Origin: DATAAP01 sp041690495
GTDB lineage: Bacteria > Pseudomonadota > Alphaproteobacteria > CACIAM-22H2
NCBI GenBank assembly: GCA_041690495.1
Contig: JAWLHE010000003.1
Coordinates: 186,001-250,000 of the forward strand
Reading direction: 5' to 3'
Length of the DNA stretch: 64,000 bases
The number at the start of each line of letters is the position of its first letter. Within the stretch, counting starts at the first letter, position 1. Shown here piece by piece: positions 23,992 to 33,009 of this stretch. Below the pieces are notes generated by a model, which was not told the origin of the DNA, did no database searches, and was given only the letters and a program-made list of their open reading frames with translations. The translations under genes were made by a program, and so were the position numbers.

Positions 23992-26445
23992 ATGCCCGGC
24001 CACGCTGATCTTCCGGCCCTCCTGCCCGAGCGCTTCGCGCATTGGTTCGCAAGGCGCGGCTGGCAGCCGCATGCGCATCAGATCGCGATGCTCGGTGCGG
24101 CGCGCGCGGGGAAGTCGGCGCTGCTGATCGCGCCGACCGGCGGCGGCAAGACCCTGTCGGGATTCCTGCCCAGCCTGATCGAGTTGGGCGAGCGGCCGGC
24201 CGAGGGGCTGCATACTCTTTACATCTCGCCGCTCAAGGCGCTGGCGGTCGACATTCACCGCAACCTCGAGATTCCGATCGCCGAGATCGGCCTCGCCATC
24301 CGCGCGGAGTCGCGCACCGGCGACACGCCGCCGGCCAAGCGCGCACGCCAGCGCGAGCGCCCGCCGCAGATGCTGATGACGACGCCGGAATCGCTGGCGC
24401 TGATGCTGGCCGACCCCAAGGCGGCGCAGCTCTTCGCGGGCTTGCGCTGCGTCATCATCGACGAGATCCACGCGCTGGCCGGGACCAAGCGGGGCGACCT
24501 GCTCGCGCTCGGTCTCGCCCGCCTCGCCCGCGTGGCGCCGGCGGCACGGCGCGTCGGCCTGTCTGCCACCGTGGCCAAACCCGACGTGCTGGTGCGCTGG
24601 CTCGGTTCCGGCCGGTCGGGCGCAATCGAGACGATCCTCGGCCGCTCCGGTGCGGCACCCGAGGTCGCGATCATGGTGCCGGAAGCGCGCATGCCGTGGT
24701 CGGGGCACATGGGGTTGCACGCCCTGCCCGAGATCTATGCGGCGATCCGCAACGCCGGCACGACGCTCGTCTTCGTCAACACGCGCGCGCAGGCCGAGCT
24801 GATCTTCCAGGCGCTGTGGCGAATCAACGACGACAATCTGGCGATCGGTCTGCATCACGGCAGTCTCGCGCCCGAGCAGCGCCGCAAGATCGAGGCGGCG
24901 ATGGCCGCGGGAAAGCTCCGCGCCATCGTCGCGACGTCGTCGCTCGATCTCGGCGTCGACTGGGGCGCCGTCGATCTCGTCATCCAGGTGGGCGCGCCCA
25001 AGGGCGTGACTCGGCTGCTGCAGCGCATCGGCCGCTCCAACCATCGCCTCGACAGGCCGAGCCGCGCCATCCTCGTGCCCGCCAACCGCTTCGAGGTGCT
25101 GGAATGCCGCGCCGCGATCGAGGCGATCCGCGACCGCGAGCTCGATGGCATGCCGGCGAGACCGGGCGGACTCGACGTGCTGGCCCAGCATATTCTCGGG
25201 ATGGCCTGCGCCGGCCCGTTCCAGGCCTCCGATCTCTACGACGAAGTGCGGTCGGCCGCGCCGTATGCGGAGCTGCCGCGCCAGGATTTCGACGACGCGC
25301 TCGCCTTCGTCGCCGACGGCGGCTATGCGCTGAAATCCTACGACCGGTTCAGGCGCCTGTTCCGCGCCGCCGACGGGCGCTGGCACGTGATCGGCCCGCG
25401 CGTCGCGCTGCAGTACCGGCTCAATGTCGGCACCATCGTCGAGGCGCCGATGCTGCAGGTGAAGATCGTGCGCGGCCCGCGCCTCGGCGAGGTCGAGGAG
25501 TATTTCATCCAGGGCCTCGAGCCCGGCGACACATTCGTATTTGCCGGCCAGATGCTGCGTTTCGAGGGCGTGCGCGAAACCGTCGCCGAGGTGACGCGCA
25601 CGACCGGCGACGCGCCGAAGATCCCCGCCTATGCCGGCGGGCGCCTGCCGTTGACCACGCAGCTCTCGGCGCGCGTGCGCGGCCTGCTGGAAGATCACCG
25701 GGCGTGGCGCGATCTCCCCGCCGAAGTGCGCGAATGGCTGCGCATCCAGCAATGGCGCTCGGTGATGCCGAAACGCGAGGGGCTGCTGGTCGAGACCTTC
25801 CCGCGCGGCAGCCGCCACTACCTCGTCGCCTACTGCTTCGAAGGGCGCAACGCGCACCAGACGCTCGGCATGCTGCTGACCCGGCGCATGGAGCGCGCCG
25901 GACTGCGGCCGCTCGGCTTCGTCGCGACGGACTACGTGATCGCGGTGTGGAGCCTGCGCCCGGCGCGGCGCATCGACGCGCTGTTCGACGAAGACATGCT
26001 CGGCGACGATCTCGAGGAATGGATGGCGGAATCATCGATGCTCAAGCGCACCTTCCGCAACGTCGCCGTAGTCGCGGGCCTGATCGACCGCCGTTATCCC
26101 GGGGAGAAGAAGACGGGCCGCCAGGTCCTGTTCAATTCGGACCTCATCTACGACGTGCTGCGCAAGCACGAGCCCGACCACGTCCTGCTGCGCGCGACGA
26201 GAGCCGACGCCGCCAGCGGCCTGACCGACGTGCGCCGCCTCGCCGACATGCTGGCGCGGGTCAGGGGCAAGATCACGCACCGCGCGCTGGACCGTGTCTC
26301 CCCGCTCGCCGTCCCGGTCCTCCTCGAAGTCGGCAAGGAATCCGTCTACGGCGGCGCCATCGACGCCCTGCTCGACGAGGCCGCGGAGGAGCTGATCGCG
26401 GAAGCCACGCGCGACGTCATGCCGGGCCAGGACCTGCTGCTGTGA
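23992..26445 (+). CDS. Ligase-associated DNA damage response DEXH-box helicase (Lhr-Core)
   Basis: An 817-residue SF2 helicase of the Lhr-Core type. Seen are the Q-like region GWQPHAHQIAML, Walker A APTGGGKT (residues 48-54), motif Ia YISPLKALAVDI, DEIH (157-160) in VIIDEIHALAGTKRG, motif III LSATVAKPD, motif IV TLVFVNTRAQAEL, motif V ATSSLDLGVDWGAVDLVIQ and motif VI QRIGRSNHR. A winged-helix and the Lhr-specific C-terminal domains follow. Homologues from Pseudomonas putida were shown to be 3-prime to 5-prime translocases and occur with an ATP ligase, MBL exonuclease and MPE nuclease. ATG 23992 starts where conservation starts (LLPERFAHWFARRGW). The MPE gene follows 167 bases downstream. Confidence 0.95.
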   Translation: MPGHADLPALLPERFAHWFARRGWQPHAHQIAMLGAARAGKSALLIAPTGGGKTLSGFLPSLIELGERPAEGLHTLYISPLKALAVDIHRNLEIPIAEIGLAIRAESRTGDTPPAKRARQRERPPQMLMTTPESLALMLADPKAAQLFAGLRCVIIDEIHALAGTKRGDLLALGLARLARVAPAARRVGLSATVAKPDVLVRWLGSGRSGAIETILGRSGAAPEVAIMVPEARMPWSGHMGLHALPEIYAAIRNAGTTLVFVNTRAQAELIFQALWRINDDNLAIGLHHGSLAPEQRRKIEAAMAAGKLRAIVATSSLDLGVDWGAVDLVIQVGAPKGVTRLLQRIGRSNHRLDRPSRAILVPANRFEVLECRAAIEAIRDRELDGMPARPGGLDVLAQHILGMACAGPFQASDLYDEVRSAAPYAELPRQDFDDALAFVADGGYALKSYDRFRRLFRAADGRWHVIGPRVALQYRLNVGTIVEAPMLQVKIVRGPRLGEVEEYFIQGLEPGDTFVFAGQMLRFEGVRETVAEVTRTTGDAPKIPAYAGGRLPLTTQLSARVRGLLEDHRAWRDLPAEVREWLRIQQWRSVMPKREGLLVETFPRGSRHYLVAYCFEGRNAHQTLGMLLTRRMERAGLRPLGFVATDYVIAVWSLRPARRIDALFDEDMLGDDLEEWMAESSMLKRTFRNVAVVAGLIDRRYPGEKKTGRQVLFNSDLIYDVLRKHEPDHVLLRATRADAASGLTDVRRLADMLARVRGKITHRALDRVSPLAVPVLLEVGKESVYGGAIDALLDEAAEELIAEATRDVMPGQDLLL

Positions 26446-26472
26446 GCGCGTTTTTCCGCCAGTTCAGTGTCC

Positions 26473-26526
26473 ATGCCCGGACCTGACCCGGGCATCCCGC
26501 CTGGATCGCCGGGTCGATCCCGGCGA
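26473..26526. repeat. Two-hairpin palindromic intergenic repeat
   Basis: Stem ATGCCCGG (26473-26480) pairs with CCGGGCAT (26488-26495); stem TCGCCGGG (26506-26513) pairs with CCCGGCGA (26519-26526). The arrangement and text (GACCTGACCCGGGC, GGGTCGATCCCGGC) match the short palindromic repeats widespread in alphaproteobacterial intergenic DNA. Related copies lie at 38349 and 54233. Confidence 0.75.
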
Positions 26527-26612
26527 TGACGGTAAGAGGAACGAAAAGGTTGGATTCGCGGCGGCCGCATTCGATAGAACATAGATCGAACAACACGACG
26601 CCTGTCTGTCGC

Positions 26613-27329
26613 ATGAGCGCCCGCATCACCATCAACGGCACCGCCCTGCTCGCCGACCCGACCGGGGCGCTCTACTGGCCGGACCAGCGCACCCTGATCG
26701 TCGCCGACCTGCATTTTGAGAAAGGCTCGAGCTTCGCGCAGCGCGGCCGGTTCCTGCCGCCCTATGATACGCGCGTGACGCTCGACCGGCTCGCGCGTGT
26801 GCTGCAGCGCTACCGCCCAGAACGCGTTGCATGCCTGGGCGATTCTTTTCACGACGGCGAAGCTGCCGGCCGGCTCGCCGCCGGCGACCGCGACCAGCTT
26901 CGCCGCATCGTCGCTGCACACGAATGGACATGGATCGCCGGCAATCACGATCCTGCCCCGCCGGCCGAGCTTGGCGGTGTCGTCAAATCGGAGATCACGG
27001 TCGGCGCGCTCATCCTGCGCCACCAGCCGGAGAACGGCACGCTGACTGCAGGCGACGTCTGCGGTCATTTCCATCCCAAGGCGGCGATCACCCAGCGCGG
27101 GCGGCGCATCGCGGCGCCGTGCTTCGTCACCGACGGGCGGCGGCTGGTGATGCCGGCCTTCGGCGCGTTCACCGGCGGGCTCGACGTGCTCGATACGGCG
27201 ATCGCCGGGCTGTTCAGCCGCGCCGGGTTCCGCGTGCTGATGCTCGGCAACGAGCGGCTGCACCTGTTCCCGCGCGACCGGCTGGATGCGATCGCGCCGA
27301 CACGGCACGCCAGCGTCAGGGCGGTCTGA
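26613..27329 (+). CDS. pdeM: Ligase-associated DNA damage response endonuclease PdeM
   Basis: A 238-residue metallophosphoesterase of the ligase-associated MPE family, a manganese-dependent DNA nuclease in characterised members. The five metal-binding motifs are in order: VADLHFEKG (Asp32, His34), LGDSFHDGEA, WIAGNHDP, LRHQP and CGHFHPK. Length is as in the family. No good ribosome site precedes ATG 26613, but the conserved sequence begins there. It is the fourth component of the repair set whose ligase and exonuclease lie at 13.3-16.0 kb, and is placed after the helicase with a palindromic repeat in the 167-base gap. Confidence 0.93.
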   Translation: MSARITINGTALLADPTGALYWPDQRTLIVADLHFEKGSSFAQRGRFLPPYDTRVTLDRLARVLQRYRPERVACLGDSFHDGEAAGRLAAGDRDQLRRIVAAHEWTWIAGNHDPAPPAELGGVVKSEITVGALILRHQPENGTLTAGDVCGHFHPKAAITQRGRRIAAPCFVTDGRRLVMPAFGAFTGGLDVLDTAIAGLFSRAGFRVLMLGNERLHLFPRDRLDAIAPTRHASVRAV

Positions 27330-27332
27330 CGT

Positions 27333-28772
27333 TCAGCCGAAGCGCGCGAGGAAGCGGACCAGCTTGCGCGTGACCGGCGAAAACAGCTTCGGCATGTAGA
27401 AAGTGCCGGCGGCGCGCTTGCCGAGCTCGCCGAGTGTCGGGTAGGGCACGATGAGATTGGCGACGGCGCTCAGCTTCAGGCGTTTCGCGATCACCAGGCA
27501 CCACAGCTGGATCAGCTCGCCCGCCTGCGGACCGACGATCGCCGCGCCGAGCACGTGACCGCGCTTCGTCGCGATGATCTTCACCAGGCCTTCCGTCTCG
27601 CGCTCGGTCTGGGCGCGGTCGTTTTCGTGGAACGGCCAGCGCAGGATGCGGATGTCCTCGCCGCGCTCGCGCGCCTCGGCTTCGGTGAGACCGACATTGG
27701 CGAGCTCGGGATCGGTATAGGTCACCCACGGCACCGCGCGGCTCTCGACCTTCGCCGGCAGACGGAACAGCGCGTTGCGAATGATGATCCCGGCGTGATG
27801 GCCGGCCATGTGGGTGAACTGATAGCCGCCGGCAACGTCGCCGATCGCGTAGATCCTCGGGTTCGAGGTGCGCAGCCGCGCGTCGACCTCGATCCCCTTC
27901 GGCGAATGCTTCACGCCCGCCGCGGCGAGGCCCAGTCCATCGACCGTGGCGCGCCGTCCGGTCGCGACCAGCAGATGCGAGCCGGGTATGCAGTGTTCGG
28001 ACCCATCCTTGCCGACAATCACGGCGAGATCGCCCGCCGCGCCTTCGACGCGCAGCACCTTGGCGCCCTCGAGAATCTCGACGCCGTCGCAGCGCATGCG
28101 CCGGCGCACGAAATCGGCCAGCTCGGAATCGTCCTTCGGCAGCAGGGTTGCCGCCTCGACCACCGTCACCTGCGCGCCGAGGCGGCGATGGGCCTGCGCC
28201 AGCTCGCAGCCGATCGGCCCGGCGCCGATGACGACCAGGCGGCGTGGGCACCGGTCGAGGTCGAACACCGTCTCATTGGTCAGGAACGGCACGCCTTCTC
28301 CTTCGCCGCGCGCGAGGCCCGGTATCGGCGGTATGGCGGGTCCGGAGCCGGTCGCGATCACGAAGCGCCGTGCGCGGATCACCGTGTCGCCGGCACGCAC
28401 CTCGTCCGGGCCGGTAAAGCTCGCGTGCGCCTTGATGACCGTCACGCCGAGGCCGGTGAAGCGCTCGGCAGAGTCGTTCGGCTCGATCGCGGCGATGACG
28501 CCGCGCACGTGTTCGCGCAACGCATTGTAGTCGACCGCCGGCTCGCCGGCCTGCACGCCGAAGCGCCGCGCCCCTCGGATCGCGTTCGCCGCGCGCGCCG
28601 CCGCGATCACCGATTTCGACGGCACGCACCCGTAGTTCAGGCAGTCGCCGCCCATCCTGCCGCGCTCGCACAGCACGACTTTCTGGCCGAGCTGCGACGC
28701 ACCCGCCGCGACCGACAGGCCGCCGGAGCCGGCTCCGATGACGCAAAGATCGGCCTCGAGCCGCTCGCTCAT
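27333..28772 (-). CDS. FAD-dependent pyridine nucleotide-disulfide oxidoreductase (mercuric reductase-like)
   Basis: A 479-residue flavoprotein of the Lpd/MerA/GR class. The FAD motif is VIGAGSGGLSVA, the redox-active disulfide CLNYGCVPSK, the NAD(P) motif VIGAGPIGCELAQ, the second FAD motif IYAIGDVAGG, and the C-terminal interface has YPTLGELGKRA where His-Glu of lipoamide dehydrogenase would be. Lacking that His-x-x-x-x-Glu pair and the Cys-Cys tail of MerA, it belongs to the uncharacterised group usually found with TVP38 membrane proteins. The start overlaps the TVP38 stop as ATGA, so the two are translationally coupled. The true electron acceptor is unknown. Confidence 0.92.
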   Translation of the reverse strand: MSERLEADLCVIGAGSGGLSVAAGASQLGQKVVLCERGRMGGDCLNYGCVPSKSVIAAARAANAIRGARRFGVQAGEPAVDYNALREHVRGVIAAIEPNDSAERFTGLGVTVIKAHASFTGPDEVRAGDTVIRARRFVIATGSGPAIPPIPGLARGEGEGVPFLTNETVFDLDRCPRRLVVIGAGPIGCELAQAHRRLGAQVTVVEAATLLPKDDSELADFVRRRMRCDGVEILEGAKVLRVEGAAGDLAVIVGKDGSEHCIPGSHLLVATGRRATVDGLGLAAAGVKHSPKGIEVDARLRTSNPRIYAIGDVAGGYQFTHMAGHHAGIIIRNALFRLPAKVESRAVPWVTYTDPELANVGLTEAEARERGEDIRILRWPFHENDRAQTERETEGLVKIIATKRGHVLGAAIVGPQAGELIQLWCLVIAKRLKLSAVANLIVPYPTLGELGKRAAGTFYMPKLFSPVTRKLVRFLARFG

Positions 28773-29497
28773 GGCCCGCGCCGCCAGCGCTTGTAGACCA
28801 CCGGCACCAGGGCGAGGATCGCAAGGCCCAGGACCGGCAACAGGACCTTCGGCGTGAACAGGATGCCGGGATCGGGCGTGCGGCCGGCGGCGAGTACGGT
28901 CCCGAGCCCGTCGCCGATGCTGGCGAACACGAGCGCTCCCGGAATGATGCCGAGGAATGTCGCCGCGACGAACACGCCGAGCCTGACGCCGAGAAAAGCC
29001 GGGACCAGGTTGACCAGGAAGAAAGGAAAGAGCGGGACCAGCCGCAGCACGAGGAGATAATTGAATGCGTCGGCGCGGAATCCCTCCTCCATCCGCTTGA
29101 TCGCACCGCCGGCCCTGGCGCGCAGCATCCCGCCGATCGCCGTGCGCGCCGCGACGAACAGGACGACGGCGCCGCCCGTGGCGCCCAGCACCGCATAGGA
29201 GCCGCCGGGCAGAACCCCGAACAGGAACCCGCCGGCGACCGTCAGCACGGTGGCGCCCGGCAGCGAGAATGCGACGACGACGATATAGGCGGCAATATAG
29301 GCGAGCGGCGCCAGCACCGGACGCGCCGCGACCCAGACGAGCAGCTCCGCGCGGTTTGCCGCCAGGGTTTCGAATGTCAGGTAGCGATGGAATCCCAGCG
29401 CGAGGAACACGGCAAAGCCGGCCGCGAGCGCCGCAAGCGGCAGCCACCGCGTCACTCGGGTCCAGCTGTTGTCATCGGCAGACGTGGCAGCCCCCAT
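28769..29497 (-). CDS. TVP38/TMEM64 family membrane protein
   Basis: A 242-residue membrane protein of the DedA/VTT superfamily. Five to six hydrophobic segments are seen (about residues 18-38, 65-85, 90-112, 145-170, 178-200, 215-235). The conserved core VAFSLPGATVLTVAGGFLFG, then LRLVPLFPFFLVNLVPAFLGV and FLGIIPGALVFASIGDGLG, are the family signatures. DedA relatives act in lipid scrambling or proton-coupled transport. It forms an operon with the following disulfide oxidoreductase (4-base overlap), a pairing repeated across many bacteria and suggesting a membrane redox role. ATG 29497 is used. Confidence 0.9.
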   Translation of the reverse strand: MGAATSADDNSWTRVTRWLPLAALAAGFAVFLALGFHRYLTFETLAANRAELLVWVAARPVLAPLAYIAAYIVVVAFSLPGATVLTVAGGFLFGVLPGGSYAVLGATGGAVVLFVAARTAIGGMLRARAGGAIKRMEEGFRADAFNYLLVLRLVPLFPFFLVNLVPAFLGVRLGVFVAATFLGIIPGALVFASIGDGLGTVLAAGRTPDPGILFTPKVLLPVLGLAILALVPVVYKRWRRGP

Positions 29498-29631
29498 GCG
29501 GCTCCGCAATTTCGTTAACGCCGGGCGCTCCGCCCGGCTGCCCGACTCTATGGAGCGTTCTCCGGCCCCCAGCCAATCATTTGCCCGTGAGGCGGCGCCG
29601 CGCGCCGCCCGAACCGCTCAAGAATGCGCGA

Positions 29632-29660
29632 TTGACTTGGATAAGCCAGCGCTTTATAAG
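29632..29660 (+). promoter_or_regulatory. Housekeeping promoter of rpmH
   Basis: -35 TTGACT (29632-29637), a 17-base spacer, and -10 TATAAG (29655-29660): five of six and five of six or better against the sigma-70 consensus. It lies 55 bases before the rpmH start. This is the clearest promoter in the window. Confidence 0.8.
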
Positions 29661-29715
29661 CCCGGCCCTGTTTCGGGCTTCGGCTCGACGGACTGCCGGA
29701 TCGGAGTAGAGGCTC

Positions 29716-29853
29716 GTGAGCAAGCGCACCTATCAGCCCAGCAAGCTCGTCCGCAAGCGGCGCCACGGCTTCCGCAAGCGGATGGAGTCCGTTGGCGGCC
29801 GTCGCGTGGTCGCGGCACGGCGCAGCAAGGGGCGCAAGCGCCTCTCGGCCTAG
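29716..29853 (+). CDS. rpmH: 50S ribosomal protein L34
   Basis: A 45-residue, very basic protein: the SKRTYQPSKLVRKRRHGFRK start is the L34 signature, ending RRSKGRKRLSA. Translated from GTG 29716 after a GAGGCTC spacer and the strong promoter at 29632. L34 is a structural protein of the large ribosomal subunit. One residue longer than usual because of Ser2 (most start MKRTYQPS). It heads the rpmH-rnpA-yidD-yidC-engB cluster. Confidence 0.97.
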   Translation: MSKRTYQPSKLVRKRRHGFRKRMESVGGRRVVAARRSKGRKRLSA

Positions 29854-29882
29854 CGCCGCCGGGGCCGCGGACGTGGCCGGCG

Positions 29883-30242
29883 ATGCATACGGCCATCGGC
29901 CGCCTCAAGAAGCGGCCGGAATTTCTTCATGTTGCCGCCGCCCGCCGCAAATTCGCGGCACCCGGACTGGTTCTGCAGGCCGCGGCCCGGCCCGGTGGCG
30001 GCCCGGAGATCCGTATCGGCTTCACCGCGACGCGCAAGCTCGGCGGTGCGGTCGTCCGCAACCGGGCGCGAAGACGCCTGCGCGCGGCGGCGCAGGCGGT
30101 GTTGCCCGTTGCAGGCGTCGGCGGCTATGACTACGTGTTGGTCGCGCGCGCCGGTACGCTGACACGTCCCTGGCCGCTGCTGCTCGACGATCTGCGCAAG
30201 GCGATCGCCACGGTAACTCCTCAACGACGCGAGGCTCGGTGA
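29883..30242 (+). CDS. rnpA: Ribonuclease P protein component
   Basis: A 119-residue basic protein, the subunit that helps RNase P RNA cut the 5-prime leader of pre-tRNA. The RNR motif is GGAVVRNRARRRLRAAAQAVL, preceded by IRIGFTATRKLG and the N-terminal LKKRPEFLHVAAARRKFA that contacts the tRNA leader. ATG 29883 lies 30 bases after rpmH. Its stop overlaps the GTG start of yidD (GTGA). Length is normal. Confidence 0.94.
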   Translation: MHTAIGRLKKRPEFLHVAAARRKFAAPGLVLQAAARPGGGPEIRIGFTATRKLGGAVVRNRARRRLRAAAQAVLPVAGVGGYDYVLVARAGTLTRPWPLLLDDLRKAIATVTPQRREAR

Positions 30243-30508
30243 ATCCCCTGACCTGGATTTTCGTCGCGGCGATCCGCCTCTATCAGTGGTTCATTGCGCC
30301 GCTGGTCGGACCGGCCTGCCGCTACATGCCGAGCTGCTCCGAATATGCGCGCGAGGCCGTGGTCACGCACGGGCCGCTCGCCGGCGCCTGGCTGGCGGTG
30401 CGGCGCCTTCTGCGCTGCCACCCGTGGGGCGGCGAAGGCTGGGATCCGGTACCGCCGCCGCGGTCCGCCGGAACCGACCATCATTCCCATTGCCGCGATT
30501 GCCCGTAA
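30239..30508 (+). CDS. yidD: Membrane protein insertion efficiency factor YidD
   Basis: An 89-residue protein with the YidD core: FVAAIRLYQWFIAPLVGPACRYMPSCSEYAREAV and RLLRCHPWGGEGWDPVP, including the conserved Cys residues in CRY-PSCS and LRCHP. The N-terminus is an amphipathic helix at the inner membrane. It helps YidC insert membrane proteins. Start is GTG 30239, overlapping the rnpA stop, so it is translationally coupled. The last 15 residues (AGTDHHSHCRDCP) are His/Cys-rich and not part of the family core. Confidence 0.94.
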   Translation: MNPLTWIFVAAIRLYQWFIAPLVGPACRYMPSCSEYAREAVVTHGPLAGAWLAVRRLLRCHPWGGEGWDPVPPPRSAGTDHHSHCRDCP

Positions 30509-30554
30509 TCCCGGCCTGACGACACCTGAATCTGCTGGAGTTCGGTACCGAGTC

Positions 30555-32330
30555 ATGATCATGGAGAACAAGAACCTCGTCCTTGCGATCGTGCTGTCGA
30601 TCGCGATCGTGCTCGGCTTCGAGTTCCTCTACAATAAGCCGCGCCAGGATCGCGAACGCGCGATGCAGGCAGAGCGCGCGGCGCGGGAAACGCCGACCCA
30701 GGTCGTGCCGGGCACCGCGCCGCAGCAGCCCGTACCGGGCGCGCCGGCCACCACGGCGCCGTCGGCGCCGGCCACGGCCGCGCCGGCCACGCCGCCCGCG
30801 GTCGACCGCGGGGCCCTTGTCGCGCAGCAGCCGCGCGTGCGCATCGACACGCCGGCGATGCAGGGCTCGATCCTGCTGCGCGGCGCCCGCATCGACGACC
30901 TGCGGCTGCCGCGGTATCGCGAGACGGTAAAGCCGGACAGCCCGCCGATCACCCTGCTGACGCCGCAGGGGCTTCCGCAATCCTACTTCGCCGAGTTCGG
31001 CTGGGTCGGGCCGCAGGGCGTGGCCCTGCCCGGCCCGGAGACGCAGTGGACCGCCGACCGGCAGACGCTGACGATGTCGACGCCGGTCACGCTGAGCTGG
31101 GACAACGGACAGGGGCTGCGCTTCGAGCGCCGCATCGCTCTCGACGGCGACTACATGTTCAGCGTCACCCAGCGCGTGGTGAACACCGGCAGCACGCCGG
31201 TGCAGATCCATCCCTACGGCCTCGTCGCACGCAGCGGCACGCCGAAGACCGAGGGCTTCTACATCCTTCACGAGGGCCCGCTCGCGGTTATGGAAGGCAC
31301 GTTGCGCGAGCCCGGCTACGATGATCTCAAGGACAACAAGTCGATCGAGTACGACTCGACCGGCGGGTGGCTCGGCATCACCGACAAGTACTGGCTGGTC
31401 GCGCTGGTCCCCGACCAGAAGGGGCAGATCAAGGCGCGATTCAATTACAACATGGTCGCCGGCGACGACCGCTTCCAGGCGGATTTCCTCGGACCGGCAG
31501 TGACCGTAGCGCCCGGTGCGAGCGCGGAAACAACCGACCGGCTGTTCGCGGGCGCCAAGGAGCTGGACCTCCTCAACCATTACCAGGACGCATTCGGCAT
31601 CACGAATTTCGATCGTGCGATCGACTTCGGCTGGTTCTATTTCCTGACCAAGCCGATCTTCCTGATCCTCGACTATTTCTACCGTCTGCTCGGCAATTAC
31701 GGCCTCGCCATCCTGCTGCTGACGGTGCTGGTGAAGCTCGTCTTCTTCCCGCTCGCCAACAAGTCGTACAAGGCGATGAACAAGATGAAGCTGCTCCAGC
31801 CCGAGATGGAGAAGCTGCGCGAGAAGTACGGCGACGACCGCCAGAAGCTGTCGCAGGAGATGATGTCGCTGTACAAGCGCGCCGGCGCCAATCCGCTCGC
31901 GGGATGCCTGCCGGTGGTCATCCAGATCCCGGTGTTCTTCGCGCTGTACAAGGTGCTGTTCATCTCGATCGAGATGCGTCATGCGCCGTTCTTCGGCTGG
32001 ATCCACGATCTTTCGGCGCCCGACCCGACCTCGATCTTCAACCTGTTCGGCCTGCTGCCATGGGCGCCGCCCGAGGTCTTCCTGCTGGGCTCGACCATCG
32101 GCGCGTGGCCGATCATCATGGGCATCACCATGTTCCTGCAGCAGAAGATGAATCCGGCGCCGCCCGATCCGATCCAGGCGCGCATTTTCCTGGCGATGCC
32201 GTTCATCTTCACCTTCATCCTGGCGCCGTTCGCATCCGGACTGGTGATCTACTGGGCATGGAACAACGCGCTTTCGGTTCTGCAGCAATGGGTGATCCTG
32301 CGGCGCATGAAGGCGCATCCGACGAAGTGA
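30555..32330 (+). CDS. yidC: Membrane protein insertase YidC
   Basis: A 591-residue YidC/Oxa1 insertase. TM1 is NLVLAIVLSIAIVLGFEFLY (residues 6-25), then a Pro/Ala-rich linker (about 45-80), the large periplasmic beta-domain (about 85-360), and five C-terminal membrane segments. The hydrophilic groove arginine lies in ANKSYKAMNKMKLL-type context of the C1 loop region; GCLPVVIQIPVFFALYKVLF and PFIFTFILAPFASGLVIYWAWNN are family signatures. It inserts and folds inner membrane proteins with or without SecYEG. A second ATG two codons on (30561) is an equally good start. Its stop overlaps the engB GTG. Confidence 0.97.
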   Translation: MIMENKNLVLAIVLSIAIVLGFEFLYNKPRQDRERAMQAERAARETPTQVVPGTAPQQPVPGAPATTAPSAPATAAPATPPAVDRGALVAQQPRVRIDTPAMQGSILLRGARIDDLRLPRYRETVKPDSPPITLLTPQGLPQSYFAEFGWVGPQGVALPGPETQWTADRQTLTMSTPVTLSWDNGQGLRFERRIALDGDYMFSVTQRVVNTGSTPVQIHPYGLVARSGTPKTEGFYILHEGPLAVMEGTLREPGYDDLKDNKSIEYDSTGGWLGITDKYWLVALVPDQKGQIKARFNYNMVAGDDRFQADFLGPAVTVAPGASAETTDRLFAGAKELDLLNHYQDAFGITNFDRAIDFGWFYFLTKPIFLILDYFYRLLGNYGLAILLLTVLVKLVFFPLANKSYKAMNKMKLLQPEMEKLREKYGDDRQKLSQEMMSLYKRAGANPLAGCLPVVIQIPVFFALYKVLFISIEMRHAPFFGWIHDLSAPDPTSIFNLFGLLPWAPPEVFLLGSTIGAWPIIMGITMFLQQKMNPAPPDPIQARIFLAMPFIFTFILAPFASGLVIYWAWNNALSVLQQWVILRRMKAHPTK

Positions 32331-32971
32331 CCGCGGAAGCGCAGGCGGACGAGCTGCTCGAGGCCGGCCGCCTGCTCTTCGCGCGCGAGTGCAGGTTCGT
32401 CGCCGGGGCCACCTCGACCGATATCCTGCCGCCGCCGCGGCTGCCCGAGATCGCCTTCGCCGGCCGCTCCAATGTCGGCAAGTCGAGCCTGGTCAATGCA
32501 CTGACCAGCCGCCAGACGCTCGCCCGCACGTCGAAGGACCCTGGCCGCACGCAGCAGCTCAATTTCTTCTCCCTTGGCGACCGGCTGATGCTGGTCGACA
32601 TGCCGGGCTACGGCTTCGCACGCGCGGGCAAGAAGCAGGTCCAGGGCTGGACCGGCCTGATCAAGCTCTATCTGCGCGGCCGGCCGGCCCTGCGCCGCGT
32701 GCTGGTCCTGATCGACGCGCGCCACGGCCCCAAGGACAGCGATCGCGAGACGATGAAGCTGCTGGACGAGGCCGCGGTCAGCTTCCAGATCGTGCTGACA
32801 AAGGCCGACAAGCTCATGCCGGACGAGCTGGCTGCGCAGGTGGCACGGGTCGGCGCCGAGGCGTCGACCCATGTCGCGGCCCATCCCGAGGTGATCGCCA
32901 CCAGCGCCCGCACCGGCACGGGCATCCCCGAACTGCGCGCGGCGCTGGCGGCGCTCGCCAGCTTGGGTTAG
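32327..32971 (+). CDS. engB: Ribosome biogenesis GTP-binding protein EngB (YihA/YsxC)
   Basis: A 214-residue GTPase needed for assembly of the 50S subunit. G motifs: G1 AGRSNVGKSSLVNAL, G2 DPGRTQQLNFF, G3 VDMPGYGFA, G4 LTKADKL, G5 ATSARTGTG. Start is GTG 32327 within the GTGA that also ends yidC, so expression is coupled. Length fits the family. A palindromic repeat region follows before argB. Confidence 0.95.
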   Translation: MTAEAQADELLEAGRLLFARECRFVAGATSTDILPPPRLPEIAFAGRSNVGKSSLVNALTSRQTLARTSKDPGRTQQLNFFSLGDRLMLVDMPGYGFARAGKKQVQGWTGLIKLYLRGRPALRRVLVLIDARHGPKDSDRETMKLLDEAAVSFQIVLTKADKLMPDELAAQVARVGAEASTHVAAHPEVIATSARTGTGIPELRAALAALASLG

Positions 32972-33009
32972 GACATTCACCCGAAAGGTCCGCGCCGGTG
33001 GCGCGACCC

